A stretch of DNA of 42,628 nucleotides, taken from Secundilactobacillus collinoides DSM 20515 = JCM 1123 (GTDB taxonomy: Bacteria; Bacillota; Bacilli; Lactobacillales; Lactobacillaceae). This document shows, piece after piece, positions 24,583-34,000 of this stretch. The DNA is taken from contig NZ_AYYR01000055.1 in the NCBI RefSeq assembly GCF_001435975.1, positions 1 to 42,628 of the forward strand, written 5' to 3'. The notes under the pieces were generated by a model. That model saw only the letters and a program-made list of their open reading frames with translations, did not search any database and was not told the DNA's origin. The position numbers and the translations under genes were made by a program. The first letter of the stretch is position 1; each line of letters starts with the position of its first letter.

Positions 24583-26526
24583 TTACTTAAATGTCACCTG
24601 AAGCATCTGTTCACCATGTTTTACCTCAGTGAGGTTTGACTGTGCCATCTCGGTGATTCGATTTGGCTGCGTGAAGAACATTACAGCGACGTCATCGTAA
24701 CCCGCCTTCTTGATCAAGTCACGGTCAAAGGTCATCAGGAGATCTCCTGCATGAACGGTCTGCCCATCGGTGTAGTGCGAAACAAATCCTTCGCCACGCA
24801 TGTTAACAGTCCCAATACCAACGTGAATGACAGCTTCCAGACCATTGTCAGACACAAGGCCCAGCGTATGACGAGTCGAGAAAGTGAACTTAATAGTCCC
24901 ATCAAACGGCGCATACAATTGACCATCTTCCGGTTGAATAGCGAACCCTTTTCCAGCAGCCATATGGTCATCAAATGTTTCAGCCAGCGTGTGAACCTCC
25001 CCATCAACCGGAGCCAGAATAATGTCTGTTTTTTCAACTGCAGTAATTTCTGAGTCGGAATCAGCATCAGCATTTACTTTACCAGCTGCTAATTTTGCTT
25101 GCAGTTTTTCAACAATGCTGGCATGAACTTTTTCAGTAATTTTAACTTTCCAGAGGAAAATAACAAGCGATAGGATGGCGCAAAACAGTGGAATGTAGAA
25201 AGCAAAAATTTCAAATGAATGAATATCTTTGGATGTCATATCTGCAGCTGTGGCACTTCCCGTCATTCCAGCAAGCAAAGCAATAGAACCAACGATACCG
25301 TTTGACAAGGCACTCGAAATCTTATCAATCATTGGCCGAATCGTCAACGTTACAGCTTCATTCCGGTTCCCATTCTTCAACTGACCATATTCAATAGAAT
25401 CAGTCAAAGTCAGTACAGTTACTAGTTGTGCATACGTAAAGTTGAACAATACCAGTCCAACAATGACCAGTGCCATATTTGACCGTGCGAAGATGAAAAT
25501 CAGGTAGGAAAGAATCATTGAACATTGCCCAATGCTGAAAAGCACTTTTCGTGTAATAAACTTGTTCAAAATCGGGTATAACGGTGACCCTAGGAACCCA
25601 ACGATGGTCGCCACGACACCGGCAACCCAGTAAGCACCCGGTTGACCAAGGACAAACTTAAACAGGTAATAGAGCACCCCATTTGTGGCGACGTAAGCAA
25701 TCGAGTACATCAAGTAAGCAAGACTCGTCCATAGAATCTGATCGTTGCGAATGATACCAAGGAAAACATCTTTAATGCTGGTCTTCCCACTGGCGGCTTC
25801 ACGAATAACGTTCGTTTTTTCAGTTGTTCCAAAGAAAACAGCCAGTGCTGAAAGAATGGCAAAGATCGAAATGATGATTGCAAATGCTAGCCACCCTTGT
25901 GCACCTTGGGTGTGTTTACCAGTAGCTAAATAAGTAAAGTATGTCGTAACAGGCACAACGATAATGGTTAAGCCGTTCCAGCCTAACGTCCCCGTGAAAG
26001 ATCCTAACGCGGTGAAAATCCCACGTTCACGTGAATCTTCACTGATAGCGGGGACCATTCCCCAATAAGAAACGTCACAGAGTGAATAAAACACATCAAG
26101 CGCGATAAATAAAATTACAAACGCAATAGCGAACACGATGTAATTTACCTTGACCAATCCGAAAATCCCAGTAAACAGGATAATCAGCAGAATGGCACTG
26201 GTAACGCCCCCAATAACCTGCCAGGGCCGAAACTTGCCCCAGCGTGTGTGCGTATTATCAACGACATTCCCCAGGATGGGATCCACAACAACTTCTGCTA
26301 ACCGAATGATCACCACCAGCGTTGTGATCATCCCAATCAATTTATTCGCAATGCTTGTCGGAATTCCACTGAACATTCCGCTTGTCACATAGATGATAAA
26401 GTAGGTACTCATGGCCCCATAAAATGCAGAGTGGCCGAAGTTCCCAAAACAAAAGGCGATCCGTTCAGTCCATTGTTTACCCGTCAGGTGTTTCTTTTTG
26501 CCCGACGCCTGTGCAGTATTTTCCAT
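24583..26526 (-). CDS. LacS-type galactoside permease of the GPH family with fused EIIA domain
   Basis: 647 residues. Residues 1-460 form a 12-helix GPH (glycoside-pentoside-hexuronide:cation) transporter beginning TERIAFCFGNFGHSAFYGAM, with the GNVVDNTHTRWGKFRPW loop. Residues from about 500 are a PTS EIIA(Glc)-like domain: APVDGEVHTL, then the phosphorylation-site His near 568 in VIHVGIGTVNMRGEGF. This is the layout of LacS of Streptococcus and Lactobacillus, where HPr-P phosphorylation modulates transport. It lies 25 bases after the GH42 gene and should be co-transcribed from the LacI/cre-controlled promoter, importing lactose or plant galacto-/arabinogalacto-oligosaccharides. Raffinose-type substrates are also known for this group. 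Confidence 0.92.
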   Translation of the reverse strand: MENTAQASGKKKHLTGKQWTERIAFCFGNFGHSAFYGAMSTYFIIYVTSGMFSGIPTSIANKLIGMITTLVVIIRLAEVVVDPILGNVVDNTHTRWGKFRPWQVIGGVTSAILLIILFTGIFGLVKVNYIVFAIAFVILFIALDVFYSLCDVSYWGMVPAISEDSRERGIFTALGSFTGTLGWNGLTIIVVPVTTYFTYLATGKHTQGAQGWLAFAIIISIFAILSALAVFFGTTEKTNVIREAASGKTSIKDVFLGIIRNDQILWTSLAYLMYSIAYVATNGVLYYLFKFVLGQPGAYWVAGVVATIVGFLGSPLYPILNKFITRKVLFSIGQCSMILSYLIFIFARSNMALVIVGLVLFNFTYAQLVTVLTLTDSIEYGQLKNGNRNEAVTLTIRPMIDKISSALSNGIVGSIALLAGMTGSATAADMTSKDIHSFEIFAFYIPLFCAILSLVIFLWKVKITEKVHASIVEKLQAKLAAGKVNADADSDSEITAVEKTDIILAPVDGEVHTLAETFDDHMAAGKGFAIQPEDGQLYAPFDGTIKFTFSTRHTLGLVSDNGLEAVIHVGIGTVNMRGEGFVSHYTDGQTVHAGDLLMTFDRDLIKKAGYDDVAVMFFTQPNRITEMAQSNLTEVKHGEQMLQVTFK

Positions 26527-26551
26527 AATTTATTACCTCTTTAAAATTGCG

Positions 26552-28606
26552 TCACTTGACCGACTCAGTAAACACAGCAACATCGTATGCACCAAGTTGT
26601 ACAATACTATTCGCCGTTTCGCCGGTAAGTACGTTTTGTAAGGGCTTCTGTAAATCAATTTCATGTGTTTCATGACTAAAATTAATGACGAAATAGTACC
26701 GAGCAACCTTATCTTCCCGAATTTGAATAGAAACAGCGCTGGTATTCTTCTCAATCGGTAATGCTAGTTTTAATTCCAGTTTTTCGTTCAGTTTGGTATA
26801 GAAATCTGTCAAAAAATCATCCGAAGCCCGAGCAGCAAGATAATAAGCCCGCCCTTTCCCGAGCTTGTTATCCGTAACCCCTGGTTGTCCTGCATAATAG
26901 TCCTCCTGATAAGTACCAACCACATTAGCTGTGTCAACCGTTATCAGTTCGTCATAGTCCCTTGTTTCGTAACGTTTATTAAACGCTTTAAGCGTGTTAT
27001 GCTGCTTTGGATAAAGGGTATCTGTTTCTTCAAATTCAATGCCGTATGTTTTATGCAACGCTGCCGGCCATCCGCCAAGGTAAGCTAGATTATCTTTGTC
27101 GACGATACCCGTAATATACGTACCAACCAGCGTACCGCCCTGTTCAACATACGCTTGCAGTTTCGCAGCGAAAGTTTCACTCATCATAAAGTGCATCGGG
27201 TCGATCACTAATGTGTACGGTGTGAGGTCGTCAGCTGTCGACAACAGTTCCACCGGAATATCATTTTCCCAAAAATACCGATATTGGGCCTGAATCGTCC
27301 GCCAATATTTCTTTGTGCTATTCGCGTAGTTCCGCGAATCATCCAGCGCCCACATGTTGTCATAGTCATACACAATGGCGACCTTCGCCTGGCGATGTGG
27401 CAACTGTTTAGCAGCCTTCAATTGTTTCAGATTTTGTCCCAACTGGGCAACTTCTCTAAACTGGCGCGTCTGATCACTTAACTGATGTGTGATCACTGCA
27501 CCATGGAACATCTCGGAAGCACCGCGAGATTGGTGTAACTGGAAGTAATTGACGGAATCGGAACCGTGGCTGATTTCCTGCAAAGCACCCATCCGCAGCA
27601 TACCAGGTTTCTTAGGCCGATTAAACGGATGCCAATTGACCTGTGATGCCGTGCTTTCCATGATCAGATAATCTTGATGCTTCAAACTGCGCATAACATC
27701 ATTCATCAGCGCCGTTTCCATTGCTAATCGTTCCGTGCTTTCGTAATCGTTAGCCCAGTTAGGATAGGAATCCCAGCTGACGATGTCGACATGTTGTGCG
27801 AATTTTTGATAATCTAAATCATAGTGGACATGTGATTCAGGTGGGTTTCCGCCCATAAAATTGGTTGTTATCGGAATATCTGGTGTAAGTTCGCGCAACG
27901 GTTTGATTTCTGCCTCGTAGAAATCAATCGTCCGATCGGTAATAAACCGTCGCCAGTCGAGGTTAAGTTCCAACACGTTTTGGTCGCCATTTGGCGCTGG
28001 TGAATGCACCTGATCCCAACTGGTGTAGGTATGGCTCCAAAAGTTTGCCCAGTAGGCATGGTTCAGATTATCAAGTGTTTGGTACTTGTCTTTGACCCAA
28101 TCGCGGAAAGCAGCTTGGCAAAGGTCGCAGTAACATTCGCCACCAAACTCGTTAGAGATATGCCAGAGCAGTAAATTCTTTCTTTTACCGTATCGTTCGG
28201 CCAATTTGCGGTTAATGATGGCAACCTTTTCACGGTAGACTGGTGACGTATAACAGTGGTTATGCCGTTCGCCAAACAAGTTTCTGTCGCCGTTTTCATT
28301 AACGCGCAGCACTTCGGGATATTTATCAGCCAGCCATCGTGGTTTAGCACCACTTGGCGTCGCAAGGATTACCTTTGTATTTTGTGCCTCGGCTTTGTCA
28401 AAAATATCGTCAAGCCAGGAAAAATCAAATTTACCCTCTTCAGGTTCCAGCTTTGACCAAGAAAATACGCCTAAAGTTACGTTGTTAATGCTTGCTTCCT
28501 TGAAATAATTAAAATCTTGATCAAGAATGTCGGGACGGTCTAACCATTGTTCCGGGTTGTAATCGCCACCATGAAGAAATGAGTCTGTCTTTAAATCACG
28601 TGTCAT
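26552..28606 (-). CDS. GH42 beta-galactosidase
   Basis: 684 residues, full length for GH42. The family opening GGDYNPEQW is at 13-21. The acid/base E153 lies in LLWHISNEFGG, the nucleophile E317 in YLIMESTASQVNW. C118, C158, C160 and C163 (HNHC and ECYCDLC) match the zinc-binding cysteines of the A domain. A trimerisation domain (VAIVYDYDNMWALDD onward) and a small C-terminal beta domain follow. No signal peptide, so hydrolysis is cytoplasmic. GH42 enzymes often prefer beta-galactosides from plant cell walls or galacto-oligosaccharides over lactose. Here the neighbouring arabinan genes make arabinogalactan-type oligosaccharides an attractive substrate (inference). It heads a two-gene operon with the LacS-like permease, divergent from the LacI-type regulator. 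Confidence 0.94.
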   Translation of the reverse strand: MTRDLKTDSFLHGGDYNPEQWLDRPDILDQDFNYFKEASINNVTLGVFSWSKLEPEEGKFDFSWLDDIFDKAEAQNTKVILATPSGAKPRWLADKYPEVLRVNENGDRNLFGERHNHCYTSPVYREKVAIINRKLAERYGKRKNLLLWHISNEFGGECYCDLCQAAFRDWVKDKYQTLDNLNHAYWANFWSHTYTSWDQVHSPAPNGDQNVLELNLDWRRFITDRTIDFYEAEIKPLRELTPDIPITTNFMGGNPPESHVHYDLDYQKFAQHVDIVSWDSYPNWANDYESTERLAMETALMNDVMRSLKHQDYLIMESTASQVNWHPFNRPKKPGMLRMGALQEISHGSDSVNYFQLHQSRGASEMFHGAVITHQLSDQTRQFREVAQLGQNLKQLKAAKQLPHRQAKVAIVYDYDNMWALDDSRNYANSTKKYWRTIQAQYRYFWENDIPVELLSTADDLTPYTLVIDPMHFMMSETFAAKLQAYVEQGGTLVGTYITGIVDKDNLAYLGGWPAALHKTYGIEFEETDTLYPKQHNTLKAFNKRYETRDYDELITVDTANVVGTYQEDYYAGQPGVTDNKLGKGRAYYLAARASDDFLTDFYTKLNEKLELKLALPIEKNTSAVSIQIREDKVARYYFVINFSHETHEIDLQKPLQNVLTGETANSIVQLGAYDVAVFTESVK

Positions 28607-28822
28607 TTGGATATCCCTTTCTCGGTATGCTTTTTTGAATCTAATCTATGACGGCTGCTGTACAGACAGTCGCTTGGATGGAACAATAATTGCTTTATTC
28701 ATGAATTAATGTGTCGTGCGTTCCAGGAGGCGGGGAGGCTACTGAATTGTGCTCCGCACCCTAAAGCCCTCATGTCACTAGTTAACTAATGCACCTTTAG
28801 AATACCGTCATCTGGCCACTAA

Positions 28823-28836
28823 TGAAAGCGCTTTAA
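28823..28836 (-). promoter_or_regulatory. cre site of the GH42 operon
   Basis: TGAAAGCGCTTTAA matches the CcpA cre consensus TGWAANCGNTNWCA at 13 of 14 positions. It is next to the LacI-type operators in the divergent control region (28607-29028), which holds no gene. Confidence 0.7.
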
Positions 28837-28855
28837 CGTGGTAAATTACTAAATA

Positions 28856-28895
28856 TTGGTAAACGTTTGGTAAACGTCTTTACTTGTTTACCAAA
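28856..28895. promoter_or_regulatory. Operators for the LacI-type regulator
   Basis: TTGGTAAACG occurs twice as a direct repeat 11 bases apart (28856, 28867). TTTGGTAAAC at 28866-28875 also has an exact inverted partner GTTTACCAAA at 28886-28895. They overlap a possible leftward promoter (TTTACC, 17 bases, TAGTAA). GTAAAC half-sites are typical of LacI/GalR proteins. Confidence 0.65.
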
Positions 28896-28927
28896 TTTGC
28901 AAAACACTACTTTAACAGTGTTTCAAT

Positions 28928-28978
28928 TTGCCATGCTTGTGAATAATGATTATAATATGTAAAAAGTAAGCGTTTTAA
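28928..28978 (+). promoter_or_regulatory. Promoter and cre of the LacI-type regulator gene
   Basis: TTGCCA (28928-28933), a 17-base spacer and a perfect TATAAT (28951-28956) point rightward. AGTAAGCGTTTTAA at 28965-28978 is a 12/14 cre at the start of the transcript. A near-palindrome AGTAATACGTATTTACT at 28992-29008 may be a further operator. Confidence 0.6.
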
Positions 28979-29028
28979 TTTGACGATGTTTAGTAATACG
29001 TATTTACTTATTTAAAGGAGGTCATAAA

Positions 29029-30021
29029 ATGGCCACAATCCGAGAAATTGCCGCGAAAGCTGGGTTTTCTTCCGCAACGGTATCACGAATATTAAACGAT
29101 GACGCAACGTTTTCAACTTCTGAAGTCACCCGTGCCAAGGTGTTAAAAATTGCCAGAGAGCTTAATTATCACCAACCCGTTAGACAGCATCAGCAGTTTA
29201 AAGTTGGGGTCTTCTTTTCTATTTCTCCTCAACAAGAACTGGAAGACAGCTACTATAGTGACGTGCGCCGCAGCCTGATTTTAGCAGCAGATGCGGCTGA
29301 CATGCAGCTGTTGTTCTACCCGAAAGTAGAAGATGCACGGTACAAGACTATTGACGGCTATGTTGCAGTTGGCCATTTTAGCGTTGAAGATCTTGCCAGC
29401 ATGCAACAATTCTCCGAAAATAATATTTTCATCGATGTGAATCCAAATCCCGACGCGTTTAATGCGATCCAGCCAAATTATGAGCACATGATTCATCGCG
29501 CCGTAAACGAATTTCAAAAGAAACATCTTAATCGGATCGGTTTTGTGGGTGCACGTTACTGGAATGCATATTTTCCAGCGGATCCACGAACCACTTATTT
29601 CGAAAGTTACATGCGATCACTGGGATTGTTTGACGAGAGTCTGATGTTTGTCGGCGAGAGCTTTTCAGTTAGCACCGGTTATAAAGTGGGGTTAAAAATC
29701 GTTGATTCGCTTAAGGACCATCCGTTGCCCCAGGGCTTCATCGTTTCATCGGACCCCCTGTCCGTTGGTTTGCTCCAAGCTTTCAATAAAAACAAGATTA
29801 CAGTGCCGGATGATACCCAAATCATTAGTATCAATGACATCAGCATCGCGCAATTTGTTTCTCCGCCACTGACCACGTTCCGGATTGATACACATGAAAT
29901 TGGTCGGCTGGCAATTGATATTTTAAAAGATACCATTCTGTTTCCTAATGCGTATAAACGAACGGTCGCCTTGAATTCAGAATTAATCTATCGTGATAGC
30001 TTTCCACGAATTGAAGATTAG
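29029..30021 (+). CDS. LacI/GalR-family transcriptional regulator
   Basis: 330 residues. The N-terminal HTH reads MATIREIAAKAGFSSATVSRILN, followed by the hinge region with LNYHQPVRQ. A periplasmic-binding-protein-like effector domain follows (from FKVGVFFSIS), with NRIGFVGARYWNAYF and the C-terminal FRIDTHEIGRLAIDIL. AAAGGAGG precedes the ATG. It is divergent from the GH42-permease operon across a region with GTAAAC operators and cre sites, so it most likely represses that operon and itself, with a galactoside as inducer. The effector cannot be read from sequence. Confidence 0.93.
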   Translation: MATIREIAAKAGFSSATVSRILNDDATFSTSEVTRAKVLKIARELNYHQPVRQHQQFKVGVFFSISPQQELEDSYYSDVRRSLILAADAADMQLLFYPKVEDARYKTIDGYVAVGHFSVEDLASMQQFSENNIFIDVNPNPDAFNAIQPNYEHMIHRAVNEFQKKHLNRIGFVGARYWNAYFPADPRTTYFESYMRSLGLFDESLMFVGESFSVSTGYKVGLKIVDSLKDHPLPQGFIVSSDPLSVGLLQAFNKNKITVPDDTQIISINDISIAQFVSPPLTTFRIDTHEIGRLAIDILKDTILFPNAYKRTVALNSELIYRDSFPRIED

Positions 30022-30035
30022 TCTCGCTGAAAAGC

Positions 30036-30082
30036 AAAAAAGCGTCTCAGAATTCAGATTGAGAATTCTGAGACACTTTTTG
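30036..30082. terminator. Terminator after the LacI-type regulator
   Basis: GTCTCAGAATTC (30044-30055) pairs perfectly with GAATTCTGAGAC (30063-30074), followed by TTTTT; A's upstream allow leftward use too. Confidence 0.8.
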
Positions 30083-30212
30083 TTTTGCGATGAAGAATGG
30101 TTTCTTTTGTAGTTAAGGAGCCGCTACACATCGAATCGCATTCAATTGATAGAAGTGAAAAGCTTGTTGCTATGTGTCAGCAGGTAACAAATACAACAAC
30201 GAACTTCACATC

Positions 30213-32180
30213 CTACTTGTTAAGCCAGACCCGCATCTGACCATCTTCCCGGTTGGCCCAAGCATAGTAAGGGACTAAAGTCATATCGACCGTCTCACTC
30301 GTCTGGTCGCCATCTTCGGCATAGAGATCAGCATCCGTACTATCCAGTTCTACCTTGTCCGCACTAACTTTAACAACGCCGACACCGTTCAACAAATTAG
30401 CATCATAGGCATAGCTTGGCTTGGTCTTTGTATCGACTTCATAGCTCCAAAGCGGCGCCTTGTTATCAGCTTGTTCAGCAGCATAAACGATTGGACCGCG
30501 TTGGATAGCAACCTTGCCGAAGTCAGCACTGGCCCGGTTGTTGGCACGCATGAACTTCACACGCATATCCAATGATAGGTCAATGGTCACTGCCTTGCCC
30601 GTTACATCAAGGTAGATAAAACCATCTTCAACTGGCAGTGTCTTAACTTCGCCATCGATTTCTAAGCCAAATTTCTTGGACCAGCTTGGAATCCGAATTC
30701 CGAGCTTAAAGGCTTTGCCGTTCGGGTTTTTGACGTCATAGTGAATTTCACCGCTCCATGGGAAGTTGTTCGACTGGTTGATTGCAACTCCGTCAGAGAA
30801 CTGCGCGTTGTTTGAAATAAACTGGTGAGACAAAATCGTATCATCCGTGACCGTGTACAGATACTGGTCAACAGAAGTAATCAGCCGTGCCAGATTAGCA
30901 GGACAGCAAGCGCAGCCGAACCAGTCGGCCCGGTGTGTCAGCACGTGTGACTTGCCGGGGTTGCCCTTGCTGGCAGCCGGATCAGCTTCCAACGGGTTCA
31001 CGTAGAAGAAGTGTTTGCCGTCAAGTGCCATCCCACTGATAGCACCGTTGAACAATTCCTTTTCCAAAACGTCGGCGTATTCACCCTTAGCGCGGATATT
31101 CAACATTTGTTTTGCAAAGAAGGACATCCCAACCGAGGCACAAGTCTCACCATAATCGGTGTCGTTTGGCAGGTCATAATCATAGGTCACAGCTTCACCT
31201 GTAGTGGTCTGGCCGATGTTGCCTGTGATGTACATTTGTCGTTTAACAAGGTCGTTCCAGAACCGGTCACAGGCGGCTAATAGTGCTGCGTCACGGGTGT
31301 AACGCGCCACGTAAGCCATACCAGTGCAGAGATAAACTACCCGTACCGCGTGACCGTGAGGCACTTTCTGGTCAGCAATTGGTTCTGCAGCCAAATAGTA
31401 TTCTCTTGGAAAATCACGCATGCCCGGAATCAAGTCACGATCCATACTGTCGCCATCTTCTTTGATTTGTTTTTCAAAGAATGCCGGGTCTTGACCACGC
31501 TGGTTCAAGAAGTAGTGTGCCAGATCAAGGTACTTCTGGTCGTCGGTCGCTTCATATAACCGCGCCAAAGCCAATTCAACTTCTGGGTGCCCATCATAGC
31601 CAGGAATTTTGCCTTCTTCAAGACCGAAATTCCGGTCGATACAGTCGGCCATCCGGGTAGCAATATCCAGTGCTTTTTGGTTCCCAGTTGCTTGGTAATA
31701 GGCAACGCCAGCTTCGATATAGTGGCCCATCGTATACAATTCATGGGATTGTTGCAGACGCTTGAACTTTCGCTCAGGTGCGTCGATTTGGAAGTACGTT
31801 GACAGATAACCGTCATCGTCCTGAGCTTTAGCAATCAGGTCAATCAAATTGTCGGTGATGGTTTTCAAATCATCGTTTGGATGGTAACTAAACGAATAGG
31901 CTGCGGCTTCCAGCCACTTGTAAACGTCGGTGTCTTGGAATGGGAACCCATAGTGGTGGCCTTCCATTTCGCCGGCAGCAATTTTTAAATTAGCAACCGC
32001 GTGACTATTCTTATCCTGACCGTTGTTTTGTGGATCGTCCGCAATCGCGATATCAGCTTCGTCGTTCATGACCTGCCATTGATAAGGCAGGACCTCTTTA
32101 ACAACTAATTCTCGATAGCGTTTCCAAAAATCGGAAGTAATGTCTACGTGGTTTAACTTTGGTGTCGCGAAGACTTGCAT
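30213..32180 (-). CDS. GH127 beta-L-arabinofuranosidase
   Basis: 655 residues, the size of HypBA1 of Bifidobacterium. GH127 enzymes release L-arabinose from beta-1,2-linked arabinofuranosides, for example hydroxyproline-linked arabino-oligosaccharides of extensin and arabinogalactan proteins. The zinc/thiolate site is visible: E345 and C347 in DYGETCASVGM, C423, C425 and C426 in WFGCACCPANL. By analogy with HypBA1 one of the last two Cys is the nucleophile, coordinated with zinc. The barrel starts around VDITSDFWKRYRELV and beta domains follow from about residue 430. No signal peptide, so intracellular. It follows the GPH permease gene by 30 bases in one operon, divergent from the AraC-type regulator. 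Confidence 0.94.
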   Translation of the reverse strand: MQVFATPKLNHVDITSDFWKRYRELVVKEVLPYQWQVMNDEADIAIADDPQNNGQDKNSHAVANLKIAAGEMEGHHYGFPFQDTDVYKWLEAAAYSFSYHPNDDLKTITDNLIDLIAKAQDDDGYLSTYFQIDAPERKFKRLQQSHELYTMGHYIEAGVAYYQATGNQKALDIATRMADCIDRNFGLEEGKIPGYDGHPEVELALARLYEATDDQKYLDLAHYFLNQRGQDPAFFEKQIKEDGDSMDRDLIPGMRDFPREYYLAAEPIADQKVPHGHAVRVVYLCTGMAYVARYTRDAALLAACDRFWNDLVKRQMYITGNIGQTTTGEAVTYDYDLPNDTDYGETCASVGMSFFAKQMLNIRAKGEYADVLEKELFNGAISGMALDGKHFFYVNPLEADPAASKGNPGKSHVLTHRADWFGCACCPANLARLITSVDQYLYTVTDDTILSHQFISNNAQFSDGVAINQSNNFPWSGEIHYDVKNPNGKAFKLGIRIPSWSKKFGLEIDGEVKTLPVEDGFIYLDVTGKAVTIDLSLDMRVKFMRANNRASADFGKVAIQRGPIVYAAEQADNKAPLWSYEVDTKTKPSYAYDANLLNGVGVVKVSADKVELDSTDADLYAEDGDQTSETVDMTLVPYYAWANREDGQMRVWLNK

Positions 32181-32210
32181 TGAAAGTCCCTCTTTTCTCT
32201 TTTATGTCGA

Positions 32211-33620
32211 TTATTCAGCAGTCTTTTCAGCTTCAGCATTCCGCTTTGCTAAATCTGCCTTAACAATTGGTTCATGCTTTTCCCACTTACGGTAAACAAT
32301 CATCAAAATCAGACTGACTGCATAAATGATAACTGGTACCCAAACAAATGAGAACTTAATAGCTGACATACTTGCTGTTGTCTGGTGTGCCTTAGCGGCG
32401 GTAAACCCAGCAGCATTCATGATCATTGAAGCGATAAATGAACCGAACCCTGAACCCATTTGGATACAGAATGAAGCGCCGATGGCGGTTAAGAACCCGT
32501 TGGCACGGATATGGTTGCGCCATTCACCAAAGTCAACGGTATCACCGACCATGGCGAAGAACATCGTGCAGGCACTCCCTGAACCGATACATGCAATGCA
32601 CCAACCGATCAGCGCAACAGTAACGTTTGAACCGGCAAACCCCATCCAGATTTGGCCAATCATGGTTAAGGCCAGCATAAACACTGTAGTGCCCCATTTA
32701 TGCAGGTACTTAGCGAAGAATGGTACAGCAGCCATCCCAAGCACTTGAATGATTGAAAATCCATTGAAGAATGAAGTCAAGCTAGAATTACCCAAGTTAT
32801 ACTGGAAGTAATAAGGCAGCACCGAGTTACGCGCAGTATAAGCGGTCCAATAGATCAAGTTGGCTAACACGATAATGACCCATGGCCAGTTACCAGCAGC
32901 TGCCTTGAAACTTTCGCGAATCGTAATAATTTTATCTTCAGCAATGTTCTTTTCACGCATGTCGAAGAAGGCAACTATCAACAGGATGAACGCGATAATG
33001 GCGTATACCCCAACGGCTAATGACCAGCCGCGTTGTTGGTTACCATGACCCAGCAAACTGGCAAATGGCATGATGAAGGTAACGGCGAAGAAGTTACCAA
33101 CGTTCCCAAGAACCAGCCGAATTGAGTTAGCTGACATCCGGTCATCAGAGTTTGAAGTCAAGTTTGGCAAAACTGAGGTGATAGGTGTCGACATGGCGGT
33201 ATAGGACAGGTCGGCTAAGATGTAAGTAACGCCGGCGTATACGATTTTGGCAGTTCCGCTCAGAGCTGGTGTGGTAAAGAGCAACCAAACGAAAACGGCG
33301 AATGGGAGTGACATCCAGAGGAACCAAGGCCGGTTCTTCCCATACTTACTGTGGGTGTGGTCAACTAAGATCCCCATGACAGGTGCGCCGATGGCATCGA
33401 AGAAACGACCAACCAGTAGTAACGAACCGGCAGTCCCGACGCCTAACCCAAAGACATTGGTGAAGAAGTAAAGCATGTAGGAACTAATGATACAGTACAG
33501 CAAGTTCCCAGACATATCGGTGAAACCATAAGTAATTTTTCTGTGCCAAGGCAGACGGTCGTTGAGCAATTCGCTGGCAACGGCTGTATGCTGATCGGCA
33601 TGATCAGTATTTGCGCTCAT
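32211..33620 (-). CDS. GPH-family sugar:cation symporter (without EIIA)
   Basis: 469 residues from ATG 33620, with GGAGGC about ten bases upstream; the longer frame has no RBS. It has about 12 transmembrane segments with GPH signatures ITYGFTDMSGNLLYCIIS, GILVDHTHSKYGKNRPWFLW and GDTVDFGEWRNHIRANG. It should symport an oligosaccharide or glycoside with a cation. There is no EIIA tail, unlike the permease at 24583. It heads an operon with GH127, so its cargo is probably a short beta-arabinofuranoside. A cre site lies 157 bases upstream and AraC-type direct repeats lie beyond it. Confidence 0.9.
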   Translation of the reverse strand: MSANTDHADQHTAVASELLNDRLPWHRKITYGFTDMSGNLLYCIISSYMLYFFTNVFGLGVGTAGSLLLVGRFFDAIGAPVMGILVDHTHSKYGKNRPWFLWMSLPFAVFVWLLFTTPALSGTAKIVYAGVTYILADLSYTAMSTPITSVLPNLTSNSDDRMSANSIRLVLGNVGNFFAVTFIMPFASLLGHGNQQRGWSLAVGVYAIIAFILLIVAFFDMREKNIAEDKIITIRESFKAAAGNWPWVIIVLANLIYWTAYTARNSVLPYYFQYNLGNSSLTSFFNGFSIIQVLGMAAVPFFAKYLHKWGTTVFMLALTMIGQIWMGFAGSNVTVALIGWCIACIGSGSACTMFFAMVGDTVDFGEWRNHIRANGFLTAIGASFCIQMGSGFGSFIASMIMNAAGFTAAKAHQTTASMSAIKFSFVWVPVIIYAVSLILMIVYRKWEKHEPIVKADLAKRNAEAEKTAE

Positions 33621-33776
33621 AATGTAAGCCTCCAACTTATAATTGAAAAAGCGTGACTCTTCTAAAAATATAGTGCTCACTTTGAAACAACTTGCTCGAT
33701 TATTTACAATGCATGAATGCAGACGATTCCTGCATTCCCTCCAAATCCCGGGATGGATTTTTGCTTGCAACTATAT

Positions 33777-33790
33777 AGTAAGCGTTTTCA
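33777..33790. promoter_or_regulatory. cre site between the GH127 operon and the AraC-type gene
   Basis: AGTAAGCGTTTTCA matches the cre consensus at 13 of 14 positions, in the divergent region of module 2. Confidence 0.65.
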
Positions 33791-33823
33791 AATTAACAAA
33801 AAAGGGCTATAATAGCAAAAAGG

Positions 33824-33977
33824 GTTACTATTTCCGACTTAACCATTGTAAGTTCTCCTTACAAATGTTAAATTCATACCGAAAAGGACGCTGATTAGAT
33901 ACCTTTTCGACAAATAGTGACCATTTCCGATATTAAAACCAATTGTCTATTTTGAACTTTTAGTGACGGTTTCCGAC
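33824..33977. promoter_or_regulatory. Direct repeats likely bound by the AraC-type regulator
   Basis: GTTACTATTTCCGAC (33824-33838), GTGACCATTTCCGAT (33917-33931) and GTGACGGTTTCCGAC (33963-33977) share GTNACNNTTTCCGAY in the same orientation, with starts 93 and 46 bases apart. A weaker GATACCTTTTCGAC lies at 33898. AraC proteins bind such direct repeats and often loop distant copies. The 33621-34000 region has no gene. Confidence 0.6.
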
Positions 33978-34000
33978 ATCACAAAAAGGAGGTTATGATT

